This document shows positions 53,338-64,000 of a DNA stretch of 64,000 bases, in pieces. The stretch comes from Tetrahymena thermophila SB210 (lineage: Eukaryota > Ciliophora > Oligohymenophorea > Hymenostomatida > Tetrahymenidae): contig NW_002476241.1 in the NCBI RefSeq assembly GCF_000189635.1, positions 343,256 through 407,255 of the forward strand, in the 5' to 3' direction. How positions within the stretch are numbered: position 1 is the stretch's first letter; every line of letters starts with the position of its first letter. The translations under genes were made by a program, and so were the position numbers. Under the pieces are notes generated by a model. That model searched no databases, was not told the origin of the DNA, and was given only the letters and a program-made list of their open reading frames with translations.

Positions 53338-56300
53338 TCAAAAAAGATTATTTTTTAACTTTTGAATTCTTTTTACAGTCATAGATTAATTAATGTCTGT
53401 GTTTAAATTTTGTTCATAGCTATTTAAATGAAGTTATAAAAAAATATTTTTTTTTAGGTCTTATTTAAATGAAGATAGTCTTTATTCAACTCTAGATTTT
53501 ACTGATGGAGAAAGTGGTGGAGAGTTTTTTCTTGATTATCCTTAGCTTACGGATGGCAATTTATATCCATTATACTTTCTATAAGAATCTGTTAAGTTAG
53601 GTACTAGGTAATCTTCATTTTTTTGATTATTATTTGAGAGAGTGAATTTTTTTAATTACTGATTTATATATTCTTTATTATAAATAGGTTCTATTTACTT
53701 TTATTAGCTCTTTTTAAGTGGTATTCTTTGCTTTCTTGTAGATTGACTTCTAAAATTATAATTATTTTGCTTTTACATTAAAATTTAGTTATTATCGACT
53801 GTGTTGAAAGATCTATTGAGATTTATTCCTTAATTAATATTATCATTTATGTATTAATGAGTTTCACTTTTATTTGTATATTGATTTCTTTAATTAAATA
53901 AATACAACTCATCTTTATTAATTAAACTATTTTCAAAGCTATCAATTAATAACGATTTTTCTCCTCTTGCTGGAGAAAGAGTATTTTACCTTGTTGATTG
54001 TTAAAACAAATAATCTTATTAATAATTGCTAGAGTAAGATTCAGTTTTTAGTTTTCTTTAATTTGATTACTGAGTGCTTACCCTATCCTCTTCTTCAATT
54101 TCTGTAATTACATAATTTAAGTTAGGGTCAGGAGCTATATTTTTATTTTTCAGTGCATCATTTTAAAAAAGAGTGTTAATTTGTATTTCTCCGTCATAAT
54201 TTGGATCTATTTCTAAAATCATGTTATTATTATCTAAGTCATTATTATCTTGCTTTACAAGTTAACCTCTTTGAGCTTAGAATCGATTATAGATATTAGA
54301 TTATTTAGGTTATTATTCAATATTTACAGCATCTTAGTTTTTTGCTTGATAGTTTGCATACATTTATGTCAATTAGTAATCATTAGGTAGCTATTCTTCA
54401 AGAAAAGGAGTTTATCCATCTTCTTAATAGTCCTTTAATTAACTTTAATATTGAATGTAATCATTTGTAAACTATTCATTGCTGCCATTTTGTTGTAGCT
54501 TAATCTAAAATTAATCATTTAAGTTAGATACTCTTTATTTACTACTTGCATTACTTATAGCACTGTTTGAAAAATTATTAAAGCTTGGTTACTAATCTGG
54601 ACCATAAAAATATTAAAAATTATTATCCAAGCTTTTTAATCTCATCGAAGGTCTTATTTTGATAAAATCATACTCAATTCCTTACTTTTTTTCTACTGTA
54701 TTCTTATCGATCATTTTATAACCACTCTTCTTTAGAAGCTCATTAAATTTATCACTTTCGAAATTCTTCAAATAATTTTTATATTGGTAATATTGCTATT
54801 GCTTTTGCTTAAGCAAAATTTTTTATTTTTCATCTATCTCAATAGAAAACATATCAGTCTGAGGTTTTGGAGGTGATTGTTGTTTAGGAGAGGGTGAATT
54901 GCCTATGATTTTAAAAATTTTATTATCTATATTTCTGCTTTCATAAATTAAGTCTTCTTTGTTTCCAAATAGGCTATTTTCTAGCTATTTGAAAGGAGAC
55001 ATTCTTCTTTCCATTATTTTTTCATACTCACCAGCCACTTTTATGGGAGAATAAAACTATCCTCTCGAAGTTCTACTCATATTAGATGAGGCAGTTTATA
55101 CTCTTTACTATTATTAAACAATATTTTTTTCACTAGATTCTTTAGTAGCCAAAGCAGGATTCACAACTTGAACAGTTTTTTCTCCATCTTCTTTATCAGG
55201 TTAAGTTTTACAATATTAAGGACTTTATTTTTCAATATATTATTTTTAAATTGTTTCCATTCTTTCGCTAAAGAGAGCATTTTTTTACTTCAATAACTCT
55301 TAGATAGTTCTTTTAGAAAAGTTATTATTGTATATTTTTTATAAAAAAACTTAGCTTCTTATGACATATAATTCTCCATCACTGCTATCGCATATTGCAG
55401 TATAAGACCTATTTTATTTTCCTTAAACTAAATCCTCTTCACCAAAAATTTGCCCTTCTACCATTACAGAAAGCTATAAAATTGTAATAAATTAATTACT
55501 ATTAAACACCATAAAAATATTTTATTTAAATTTTTTGTTAAATTTTTAAATAGCAAAAGTTAAAAATTAAAAAGTTATTTTTTGATAATTTTTTGATGCT
55601 AAAAAATTTAGTAAATTGAATTTACATATATTAAATAGAAAAAAAATTTTAATTTAAATTTTAAGGAAAAAAGAATATTTTTATTTGCTAAATTTTTGTT
55701 ATTTTATGAAGTAGAAATTATTAATGAATTAATATGAAGATACCTTAACTTATTTGCAGAATGATGCTTTTTTAAGATAAATCTGATTACTTTACTTTTA
55801 GTCCCAATCAAAGCTTTTATAAATCTTAAATAATAATAAAGATTTTTAATAAATTAATGGTCATATGTAAATAGAATATTTTACAGAAAAATCTCCCTTT
55901 TTAATAACATAAATAGCATGAATATCATCATTTTCTTTGAATACATAATTATTTTTAACTAATTTAACTTCAAATGAACTTAGATATATGTTTTTTAATA
56001 TGTAATAAGGATGATTTTTAAAAAGAGGCATCTTCTTAAATTAATTTATGCCTTGTGCAATAATTTTTTCTTCATTTTCTTTTAGATATTTGTCAAAAAA
56101 ATCTTTAGATATTTCAATCAAAGTAGCTTATGATGACTCACAAATAGATTGCATTGTCTATGGACTATTCTGAATTAAGTTATAAGTTCCAAAATATTCT
56201 CCTTATTCAATAACTTTAACTAAATTCATTTGAGACTTTTCTCCTATTGTTTTAATATATAATCCTACTTAGCCTTCTGCTATACAATAAAATGAATAGC

Positions 56301-56623
56301 ACATGGTATCTGTTTAAAAATAATAATTGATTATTTCTTCTTATTTAAGAAAATAATAATTTACATATTTTTTGAATGATATCCCTCAGATTAAATTACT
56401 TTATGCTTTCTTTCTCTAAGTAGCTTGATATAATTTCATCGCTGCTACATTCAAAAATCTAAAAATTATTTCTCATATATTAACCCAATTATTATATTTC
56501 TTCAACATTTCTTTCACTTGGAGGTATCTAAATAATTTTTTCTATGTCCTAATAAAATATAATTAAAGTAATTCATTAAATGGTAATTTTAACTACATAA
56601 AATCTAATGGTGTGCTCATTCAT
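53338..56623 (-). CDS. Protein with two cyclic-nucleotide-binding domains
   Basis: Exons 56623-56597, 56548-56485, 56384-55885 and 55473-53338, phases matching, give 908 aa. The N-terminus MNEHTIRFYDIEKIIQIPPS followed by ERNVEEIQQL is typical of ciliate proteins that precede cNMP-binding folds. Two CNBDs follow. The first is at about residues 35-130 (SFYCIAEGQVGLYIK, VIEQGEYFGTYNLI). The second is at about 160-245 (KLVKNNYVFKENDDIHAIYV, IKKGDFS, EGQIFGEEDLV, NRSYTAICDSSDGELYVI). The first lacks a clear phosphate-binding Arg-Ala, while the second has FGEE and an Arg eight residues later. The last 650 residues are Gln/Asn/Ser/Lys-rich, with no catalytic domain, so this is not a PKA or PKG kinase or a channel. 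It may be a cNMP-responsive or structural scaffold (inference). The intron at 56385-56484 was chosen because it removes an in-frame TGA at 56386-56388. Confidence 0.85.
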
Positions 56624-57784
56624 TTAATATGGCAAGCTTTGAAGCAAAGTATGTCGTTTTTAAAATTTTACAAATTGATTTGATATTGCTAAGGCTAATC
56701 AAATATAAATAATTAATATTTTTGTGGTTTCTTTTATTGATTTATTAATAATTGGAAATATAAACTTTACTTATACTTCATAATTTATAAATTGATGGTT
56801 TACCAATAGTTTATTTATTATTTCTAATATGTAAAATATCTTTATTTTTCAAATAGTAAATTTATTAATTTTTTAATTAAAATATTAGAATCTTAAAAGA
56901 ATGAATCAATAATATTCAAAACAAACATCAAATCTATGAAATAATTCAAATAATTTATTGTTTTTTTTAACCATTCTTCTATGCTTTACTTATTTAATCT
57001 CATAATTTTTTAAACAAATGCAAAAGAAAAGTAATATCATAAATAATAATATTATCATTTTATCTAGAATATATTTTGTGAAATAAAATTGCTTGTTGTT
57101 TATTATAATATTCTTTTTTTAAATAAAAAGAATATCTTTATATATATATGTATATTTTTTTATTTAAAAAAATATTAAATTAAATTATTTAAAAGAAATT
57201 GTTACTCAAAAAAGAAAACAAAAAAAAATTATTTTTTTTTATTTATTATAAAGTAGGTATCTATTATTTTCTTTATAAGTAGTGTTTATATCCATACTAT
57301 TGACTTTTTGGTATCTGAAACTTTTAGGATACTCATTAAAAAAATATGGTATGGTATCATTTATCTGAATTTAATTAAATTAAGAGTATCTGTGAATTTT
57401 AAGAATTTGATTTTGATATTTTTAAACTTTTTTTTTATTTTAATATTTTTCAGGCAGATAGATTTTTGATGAATTTAATGCTTATATTTTATAAAAAAAT
57501 TGTTAAATAAGTATCAGTAGTATTGGGGAAATTAATAAAAATGAGCACGAGGTTATCAAAAAGATTTATTAATTTTTTTAAAAGAAAAAAATGAATATGC
57601 ATAGATTTTTTAGATAAACTCACCCTCCTTTAATGGTATTCTTTAAAAGAAATTCATTAAATTCTAATTTACTAAAATAAATTAAAACTGAGGAAATAAT
57701 TAAAATAATAAAGTATTAAAATAATGAGTTAAAAAATGAATAAATCAATAAAATAACTCATACAATATTTTTTAATTCAAGTGA
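56624..57784. other. Gap upstream of CNBD gene
   Basis: AT-rich, with T/A homopolymer runs and a short (TA)n at about 57140. It should contain the divergent flank of the CNBD gene. No gene was seen. Confidence 0.45.
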
Positions 57785-58567
57785 ATAGAATATAAAAATT
57801 AATCTATTTACTTATTCTTATTAAATTTCAACAAAATAAATTAAAATAATAGGTTAGTAACTAAAATAAGTATAAAATCATCTCTAAATAAATTTCAAAA
57901 AGCAGATAATTTTCTCAAAAATTTTAATTTTAATGTTACTCTATTTTATATGTTAAGAGTAAAAAAATTTATAAATAAAAAATGTAATTTCTATCTTATT
58001 TTCTCAGAAAAAACTAAATTAATTTATTTTAAATGCAATAATTTTTAATATAATAACTCTAAAAATATTATCAATTTTGATGAATTATTTGATAAAAATA
58101 AATAAGCTATTAATTTAATTAATATTATAAAAAATAGATAATTAAGAAATATTTAAATATTTATTTAAGATTATATGGTTGATAATAGTGAAAGATTTTA
58201 TAGTAATATTTAAGTGTTTTCTAAAAATAATATAGAAAAGAAGGTTGAAATGGATGGATATTGAGTTTAATTAGAAATAATATCTCCTTTATAGTAAAAA
58301 TAAATGAAAAATAAAATATAAATTTTATCAGATTTATTATAATTATCGCTGGGAGGAGAAGTTGGATTATATGTTTTAGATAAGGTTTGATAATTTAAAA
58401 ATTAGTAAAGGATTTTGTAAAAAAAGTAGAAATGCTAAGGATATAAATAAATAGTGTTTTTATTTGATCGGACAATCAAATTAGAATTAATCAAAGGGTA
58501 ATTAATAATTTAATTATTATGCAAAATAAGAAGTATATGCATGTATTTACTTTAAGAAATTCTTTGA
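57785..58567 (+). pseudogene. Probable gene relic with two internal TGAs
   Basis: One frame stays readable (TAA/TAG as Gln) from about 57785 to a stop near 58565. It is interrupted by TGA at 58262-58264 and 58388-58390. It contains coding-looking stretches: FDELFDKNKQAINLINIIKN, QDYMVDNSERFYSNIQVFSK, then KKVEMDGY-stop-VQLEIISPLQQKQMKNKIQ, and LSLGGEVGLYVLDKV-stop-QFKN. Spacing and composition continue smoothly across both TGAs, which argues for mutated codons rather than introns. No ATG was found upstream and no domain is certain; the style recalls large ciliate signalling proteins. It could also be an unannotated gene whose TGAs fall in introns, but neither is flanked by convincing GT-AG borders. 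Confidence 0.45.
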
Positions 58568-58791
58568 AGAATAAGTATTTTTTAATCAAGTTTTTTATTT
58601 ATGATAATGATTATAAAGAAAGTGTTGATTAATGATCATTCATTGCAATCAAATAATAATAATTTTTCTTATTTTGGTTTAGTAAAACATACACATAATT
58701 AATTTATTATTTACTCATATTAAGGTAGAAATAAGAATAGAAAATAAAAATTCACTTAACCACATTTTATTCTTTGTTGTTTTACTTTATT

Positions 58792-61700
58792 ATGGCAACA
58801 CAATAGTCTTAGCTGCAAGTTAAAAAAAACAACGATGTTTTTGCAGATTATAAGCTCAATCCTCAAGAGCGCTATGAAAAAGTTTATAGAATAGGTACTA
58901 AAATTGTTTAAAATCATTATTTAAATCTTTATTCAAACATAAAAGTTTTAGACTAAATTAGATAACTACTTACATGTTTTGATAATCATTGACTTTGTGA
59001 ATAAAATTTTATTTTTTTTGGAAATTAGGTTAGGGAGCCTTTGGAGTTGTCTATCAAGCAATAGATAAATTTACTGATAAGATAGTAGCCATAAAAATAC
59101 TAAAAATTAACAGTGATTTAAATAGTCATTTAAATGAAGAAACTACTCTAAGTGATATGAACTCTAAGTATATAGTTAAACTTTATGACAAATACATAGA
59201 TGCAAAAAATAAAGAAATTTGGCTTGTTATTGAGTTTTGCAACATGGGTTCACTTGCAGATGTAATTAATATCACTGGTTAAACATTTTTTGAAGCTGAA
59301 ATAGCTTGTATTTTAGATAATGTTCTTTAAGGGCTAGATTATTTGCATAAAAATCACAGAATGCATAGAGATCTTAAGAGCGCTAACATACTACTAAATA
59401 ATGAAGGCGAAGCTAAGCTATCAGATTTTGGTGTAGCCTCATGCAAGGTAAATTAATTAATTAGAGTTGCTTTGAAATTATTATATATTCAAATTTCAAT
59501 TTATAGTGGATTTCATGTTAATATTATATTTAAATAAATTGTTTTATTAATAGTCAGATGCAGATACATTTGTTGGAAGTCCTTATTGGCTATCACCAGA
59601 ACAGCTTAATAAATAAAAATATACAAATAAGGTAGATATTTGGGCACTTGGTATATGTATTATTGAAATGGCTGAAGGAATGCCTCCTTATGGTGATCTT
59701 CGCCCAACTTCAGCAATGAAAATGATAAAGTAAAACCCGATAGTTAATTTCTAAGACCCTCAGCAGTTTTCAGATGAGCTTAATAACTTTCTTTGTCATT
59801 GCTTACAGATTAATCCTGAAGATAGGTGGACTGCAGAATAGCTATTAAATCATGATTTCTTTAAAATTCATAAAGAAAACTTAGAATACGAAAGAAAGAG
59901 TTTATATGAAAGAAGAAAAAATGCACTTTAATAATACAAAATTGCAAATCTTAAAAACGAGATTAGCAATAGCAGCTATTCAGGATCTAACTCTAGTATT
60001 AACTATTCTTATTATAGGAATTAGTTGCTTTTTAATTCGCAAGAATAACAATTGTAGATTCAAAATCAAAATAAAAGTTCAAGTGATTCTTCTTAGGCTG
60101 AGTAGAATTTCCAAACATTTATAGAAAAAAATAGTTTCTAAAAAACTTTTATTGAGAAGGATAGTAGTTCTAATGATAGTCAAAATAATTTTGGGTAATA
60201 AAATTAGAAATAGTAACAACAACAACAATAACAAAAATAATAGAATAATAATGATTACATTCCATCTTACTTTTAATATTTTGGAATTAACTGTAACCAA
60301 TCACCTAATAATAATTTCAATATTTAAAATAATATAAATGTTCAAATTATAAATACATCTATTTCTGAAGATAATTCTGTAACAAATAACACAAATATAA
60401 ATTATGGAGTAGGTCGAATAAACAATTTTTTTAACTAAGCGAGTTCTAAATCTTCTATTCACAAAGGATGTAACTCACAATAAAATTCTTCTAGGAAGCA
60501 TTATTAAAATTAGTAAGATAGCAAACGCCCATAAAGCTCAAATACTAAAGAACAACCTCATGATATCAATTCATCATCAGATGATATAGAAAATGATGAT
60601 TATGATCAATAAGAATTACATTATGCAAAAGATTGTTTTTTAAACCCTAACAATTTTAAGAATTCAATAAAACAAAATAGCTTTATCAAAAATATTTCTA
60701 AGGCTCTTTCAGAGTAAAATTTTTCTTTAAAATCAATTTAAAGAACACAAATGGAGTAAATCTTAACCTCTCCTAGAGGCAATAATATAGAATATTAATA
60801 ATAAGAAAAAGACTAAGAAGATTAAAATAGATTTTCTAGACATTCCAAGTTCAAAAATATAAGAAATAGATAAGTTTCGCCTAATATATAATAGGAACAT
60901 TCTCGTTAAAATTCAAAATCTGCCAACAGATACACGTCTGAAGATGACTCAAGCTAAAATGGATCAAATATAATCATCAAAAATTAAAATAGCATAATTG
61001 AAGAGAAAATTTCAAAGATTAATCAAAGCTAGCCAAATACTTCAAGAAAATAAACAAATCAATAAAACGAATAATTAAAAAATGATACTTCTATTTAAAA
61101 ATAAGATGCTACAAACACAGAGCTTGATAAATAACCAAACTAATGTAACAATTAAATAAATCAGGTTTCTCAAAAAACTATTCAAGTACCAAAGCTTTAG
61201 CTTTCAGACTAGAATAGTATGAAAAATAATTTAGATGAAGTATACAATTACAGCAGTAGCAATAGAAATAAATTAAATAATAACAGCTCAAATAAAAGTG
61301 AATAAAATAATTTTAACAATGCTAATTAAAATAATATTTAAATTTCTATGTTTAACAAAGAAACGAATTTTTCAATGCTTAACAGCTAGCAAAATTAGTA
61401 AATGACAAATAACAAAATGAATAGTTAATAAAATTTAACTGTTAACAACAGTAATAAGATTATCCCACAATGGATCAACTATTCATAATACCAAAAACTA
61501 TCAAATTCAAAGCAATAAACAGATAAAAAAGAATAACAATTATAATTTAGAGAAGAGGATTAATTAACAATTAAAAAGTTACCTGAAAATATAAATTCAT
61601 CTATTATCAATAACAATCAGCACAATCTTGAGGAAACTCCATGCAAATCTGAAAAAGCTTAGTTAATTTTGCAAACTACAGAAAAAATAAAAAAGTATTC

Positions 61701-63315
61701 ATCTGATTAGAGCAATTCAAATGATGTATTTAATGTAGACACTGTGAATAATAGAAATAAGTATAATTAAGAATAAAACACTAAAATTAATCAACAAGAG
61801 TGTATATCTAATTTTTCTCTTTTGTAGATTCCTTCTAGTCAAAATATAACAAACAGTTAAAATAATCACAGTTAATATATCTAATAGTCTCCTATTAAAA
61901 ATTCTGATTATAACTAAAACCATCTATTCACTCCAAATAACAGCTCATAAACTAAGCAAGATTTAAACAATTAAAAATAATAGTTATCAAATAACACAAT
62001 TAATACTAACATAACTTTAATAGAGCGTTTGCCTACGAATAATTTTGATTCACAATTTCGCTCAAAGCCTCAAAATTCTCCACACTTTGAGTAAATACAG
62101 TAATAAGTGATATAGAAGAATTTAAATAATTTTTAAAATACAAAAGCCTATAACGAAAAATTAAATTTTCAATAAATTCCTTAAATTTAAAACAAATTCA
62201 CAAGGCAATAAAATTCTTCAAGCTAATCTCCTGTAATGAACTTCTAACAAATAAGTGGATTTTAATCTTCTTTTTTGAAGTTGGATGATTCAAATAAGTT
62301 AAACAATATTCCTAACTTGAATATAAGCAGTGTAAATTAAAATACAAACAAAAATTTAGATGTCAATAATTCTAGCTAAAGACAAGGAAGAAGACATAAA
62401 ATATTTGAGGATATAAATAGACCTAAGATTATGAGCTAGCACATTAATACATCTAACTGCTCATCAAATGCTTAAAATATAAGTGGACTGAGAGAAAACT
62501 CAGCTAATACGGAATATAGAAACACCTCAATAAACACTTCATTAATTCCAGATAACACTCCTGTAAGCAATCAAAATTAAACTTAAGCAAACTAAAAGCA
62601 ATAATTTAATTAATTCCCTGTTAGCATTTTGGAAACACTAATAAAGCCTTCCTCATAAAACCTGAATTAATAAATTTATTATGGAATGCAAAAGTAAAAA
62701 TCTTAAGTTTCTTAAAACGTAACCAATATTACTTAATAAATGCAGCCTGAAATTAAAAGAATCTAGCCTATATCTATGATAAAATAATCTCCTCAATAAC
62801 CAATAGTGATAGCAACACCTTCAAATAATAGCCGATAAAGAAACTTCAGCAATGAAAGCAACTAAAGCATGCAGTCTTTTTATAATAACTAAACTCAACT
62901 TATAAGCAACATAACCCAGAGCAAGAATATCACCAGCAACGATAACCAAGAAGTTAATTAAATTAATCCAAACAGTTACACTAACAATTCTAACAACTAT
63001 ACTAATAACTATTAAAATCCAAATCTTAATTCATCCAGATTAAAAATATTTGAGTAATAAAAGCAAAATAGCAATAACTAAAATTAAAGATTTGTAAATG
63101 GATTTGAAAACCTAAATTAACAAACAGCGCAGTAGTAACAGAGTTTTATACAATATAACCAATAACAATAACTAAATAGCTAAAAATATCAAAATATGTA
63201 ATAAAGAAACCAAACAAATCCTAGCTTTTCTCCTTATTAATAACCTCAATCTCAACTAAAAAATAATTAATAACAAGAAAATCTATTTTACTACTATTAA
63301 AACTTCAAAATTTGA
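58792..63315 (+). CDS. STE20/MST-type kinase with long Asn/Gln-rich tail
   Basis: Exons 58792-58894, 59029-59447 and 59554-63315 join in phase to 1427 aa, stop TGA. The kinase domain spans about residues 28-290: glycine loop [12 protein letters not shown] (34-45), Lys57 in VAIKIL, hinge [13 protein letters not shown], catalytic [12 protein letters not shown] (Asp149), DFGVAS (Asp167), the STE20-type activation segment [12 protein letters not shown] (179-190), [20 protein letters not shown] and LLNHDFF. The start motif [19 protein letters not shown] and the GSPYWLSPE segment match the MST1/2 (Hippo, GCK-II) group. The remaining 1130 residues are Asn/Ser/Gln-rich with scattered acidic and RG-like patches and no SARAH-like helix that I could recognise. 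The tail frame stays open for over 3.7 kb in one exon, which with so many TAA/TAG Gln codons is strong evidence that it is translated. This is the last gene before the telomere. Confidence 0.94.
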
Positions 63316-63967
63316 TTTCACATAATATCCTCACAGTTAAAGTTTTCTTTTTCTAGAAATAAAATAAATCTATATTCCTTAAACTAACTACCTTCTTCTT
63401 ATAATAGCCTTCTAAATCTGACAACATTAACTAATTTTCCAGATTCTAATAGTTTTAACAACCAAATTTTGTTAAGTTAATAATTTTTATAATATTCAAT
63501 AAATTTCTCATATTTATATAATTAAATAGTAATTTCCTATTTATATCAATCTAAATTAGTTATATTTTATTAAATAACTTTCTAAATTCAAAAATTCAAA
63601 TTACCAAACTAACATTTTTCAGTTTTTAATTTCAATAAAAAAAATATTATTTTTTTTGAATTAATATTTTTATTATTTTTTTTTTTGAATTAAACATATT
63701 TAAAAAATAAAAAATTATCTAAATATTTTAAATTACTCAATGATGTAAAAGAGATTGCATATTTCATAAAATTAAATCAAATTTATTTTTATTTTTAAAA
63801 CTCTAATAATTAAGAAATTTTTTTAATTAATTTGGTAATAAATAATAAAATATTCAATTTTATTATTATTAATTAAATAGAAATTGATAATTATTATCAA
63901 ACTAAATTAGCTTGAAAATTTCCAATCATTCAAATAAAATTTAAAAATTAAAAATCTATCTTTTTAC
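63316..63967. other. Subtelomeric 3' flank
   Basis: About 650 bp of AT-rich sequence between the kinase stop and the telomere. No repeats, genes or degenerate telomere units were seen, so the non-coding subtelomere is short. Confidence 0.7.
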
Positions 63968-64000
63968 GGGGTTGGGGTTGGGGTTGGGGTTGGGGTTGGG
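63968..64000 (+). repeat. Telomere, (GGGGTT)n
   Basis: Five and a half perfect GGGGTT repeats running off the end of the window. They begin abruptly after TTTTTAC with no degenerate transition, as expected when telomeres are added de novo to a broken macronuclear chromosome. The pure G4T2 unit is that of Tetrahymena and close relatives. Confidence 0.98.

Noticed and set aside
56386-56388. TGA as selenocysteine in the CNBD protein
   Set aside because: CNBDs are not selenoproteins, and a normal intron removes the codon.
60079-60337. Overlapping Ile/Leu- and Asn/Arg-rich frames on both strands
   Set aside because: They are off-frame readings of the Asn/Gln tail of the terminal kinase, which has one continuous frame here.

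Overview
The window is the right-hand end of a macronuclear chromosome from a ciliate, most likely Tetrahymena or a close relative. Four things support this. The last 33 bases are a (GGGGTT)n telomere with only T and G in the repeat (Paramecium mixes G4T2 and G3T3). Every convincing protein reads TAA and TAG as glutamine and stops only at TGA. The DNA is very AT-rich, with coding islands slightly less so. Introns are GT-AG, AT-rich and about 48-435 nt, too long for Paramecium. Under the standard code almost every gene breaks into fragments, so all models here were built by reading TAA/TAG as Gln and joining exons by hand so that the phases agree.

Layout, left to right. 1-2632: AT-rich, no convincing gene. 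2633-5571 (+): a GSK3/shaggy kinase with 8 exons and an unusual insert of about 130 residues in the N-lobe. 7664-9322 (+): a PH-domain protein. 10524-12046 (-): a 5-exon protein of unknown function. 12047-14947: mostly empty, with a possible gene relic near 12.3-12.9 kb. 14948-16640 (+): a 133-aa protein of an unrecognised local family, then a TLC-domain membrane protein. 19027-21278 (-): a protein isoaspartyl methyltransferase fused to an N-terminal coiled coil and an acidic/poly-Gln tail. 21759-23636 (-): an ABCG half-transporter. 25934-27672 (-): an inverted second copy of the TLC + small-protein pair, so the methyltransferase and transporter lie between inverted duplicated arms. 28.5-39.2 kb: a repeat-rich block with three more intact copies and one broken copy of the small-protein family, arranged as two tandem units of about 5 kb, plus a truncated copy of the start of the next large gene. 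41215-52644 (+): a 3162-residue surface protein with 10 exons, a signal peptide, Cys-rich regions and several C-terminal membrane segments. 53338-56623 (-): a protein with two cyclic-nucleotide-binding domains. 57.8-58.6 kb: a probable pseudogene with in-frame TGAs. 58792-63315 (+): an STE20/MST-type kinase with an Asn/Gln-rich tail of about 1100 residues. 63316-64000: 3' flank and telomere.

The genes do not form one pathway. The eukaryotic housekeeping and signalling genes (GSK3, PH, PIMT, ABCG, CNBD, MST) are single-copy within the window. The interval from 13.5 to 42 kb is shaped by segmental duplication, both inverted and tandem, of a fast-evolving small-protein family. No tRNA, rRNA, CRISPR array or intact transposon was recognised. 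Exon boundaries are inferred from splice signals and reading frame only, without transcript evidence.
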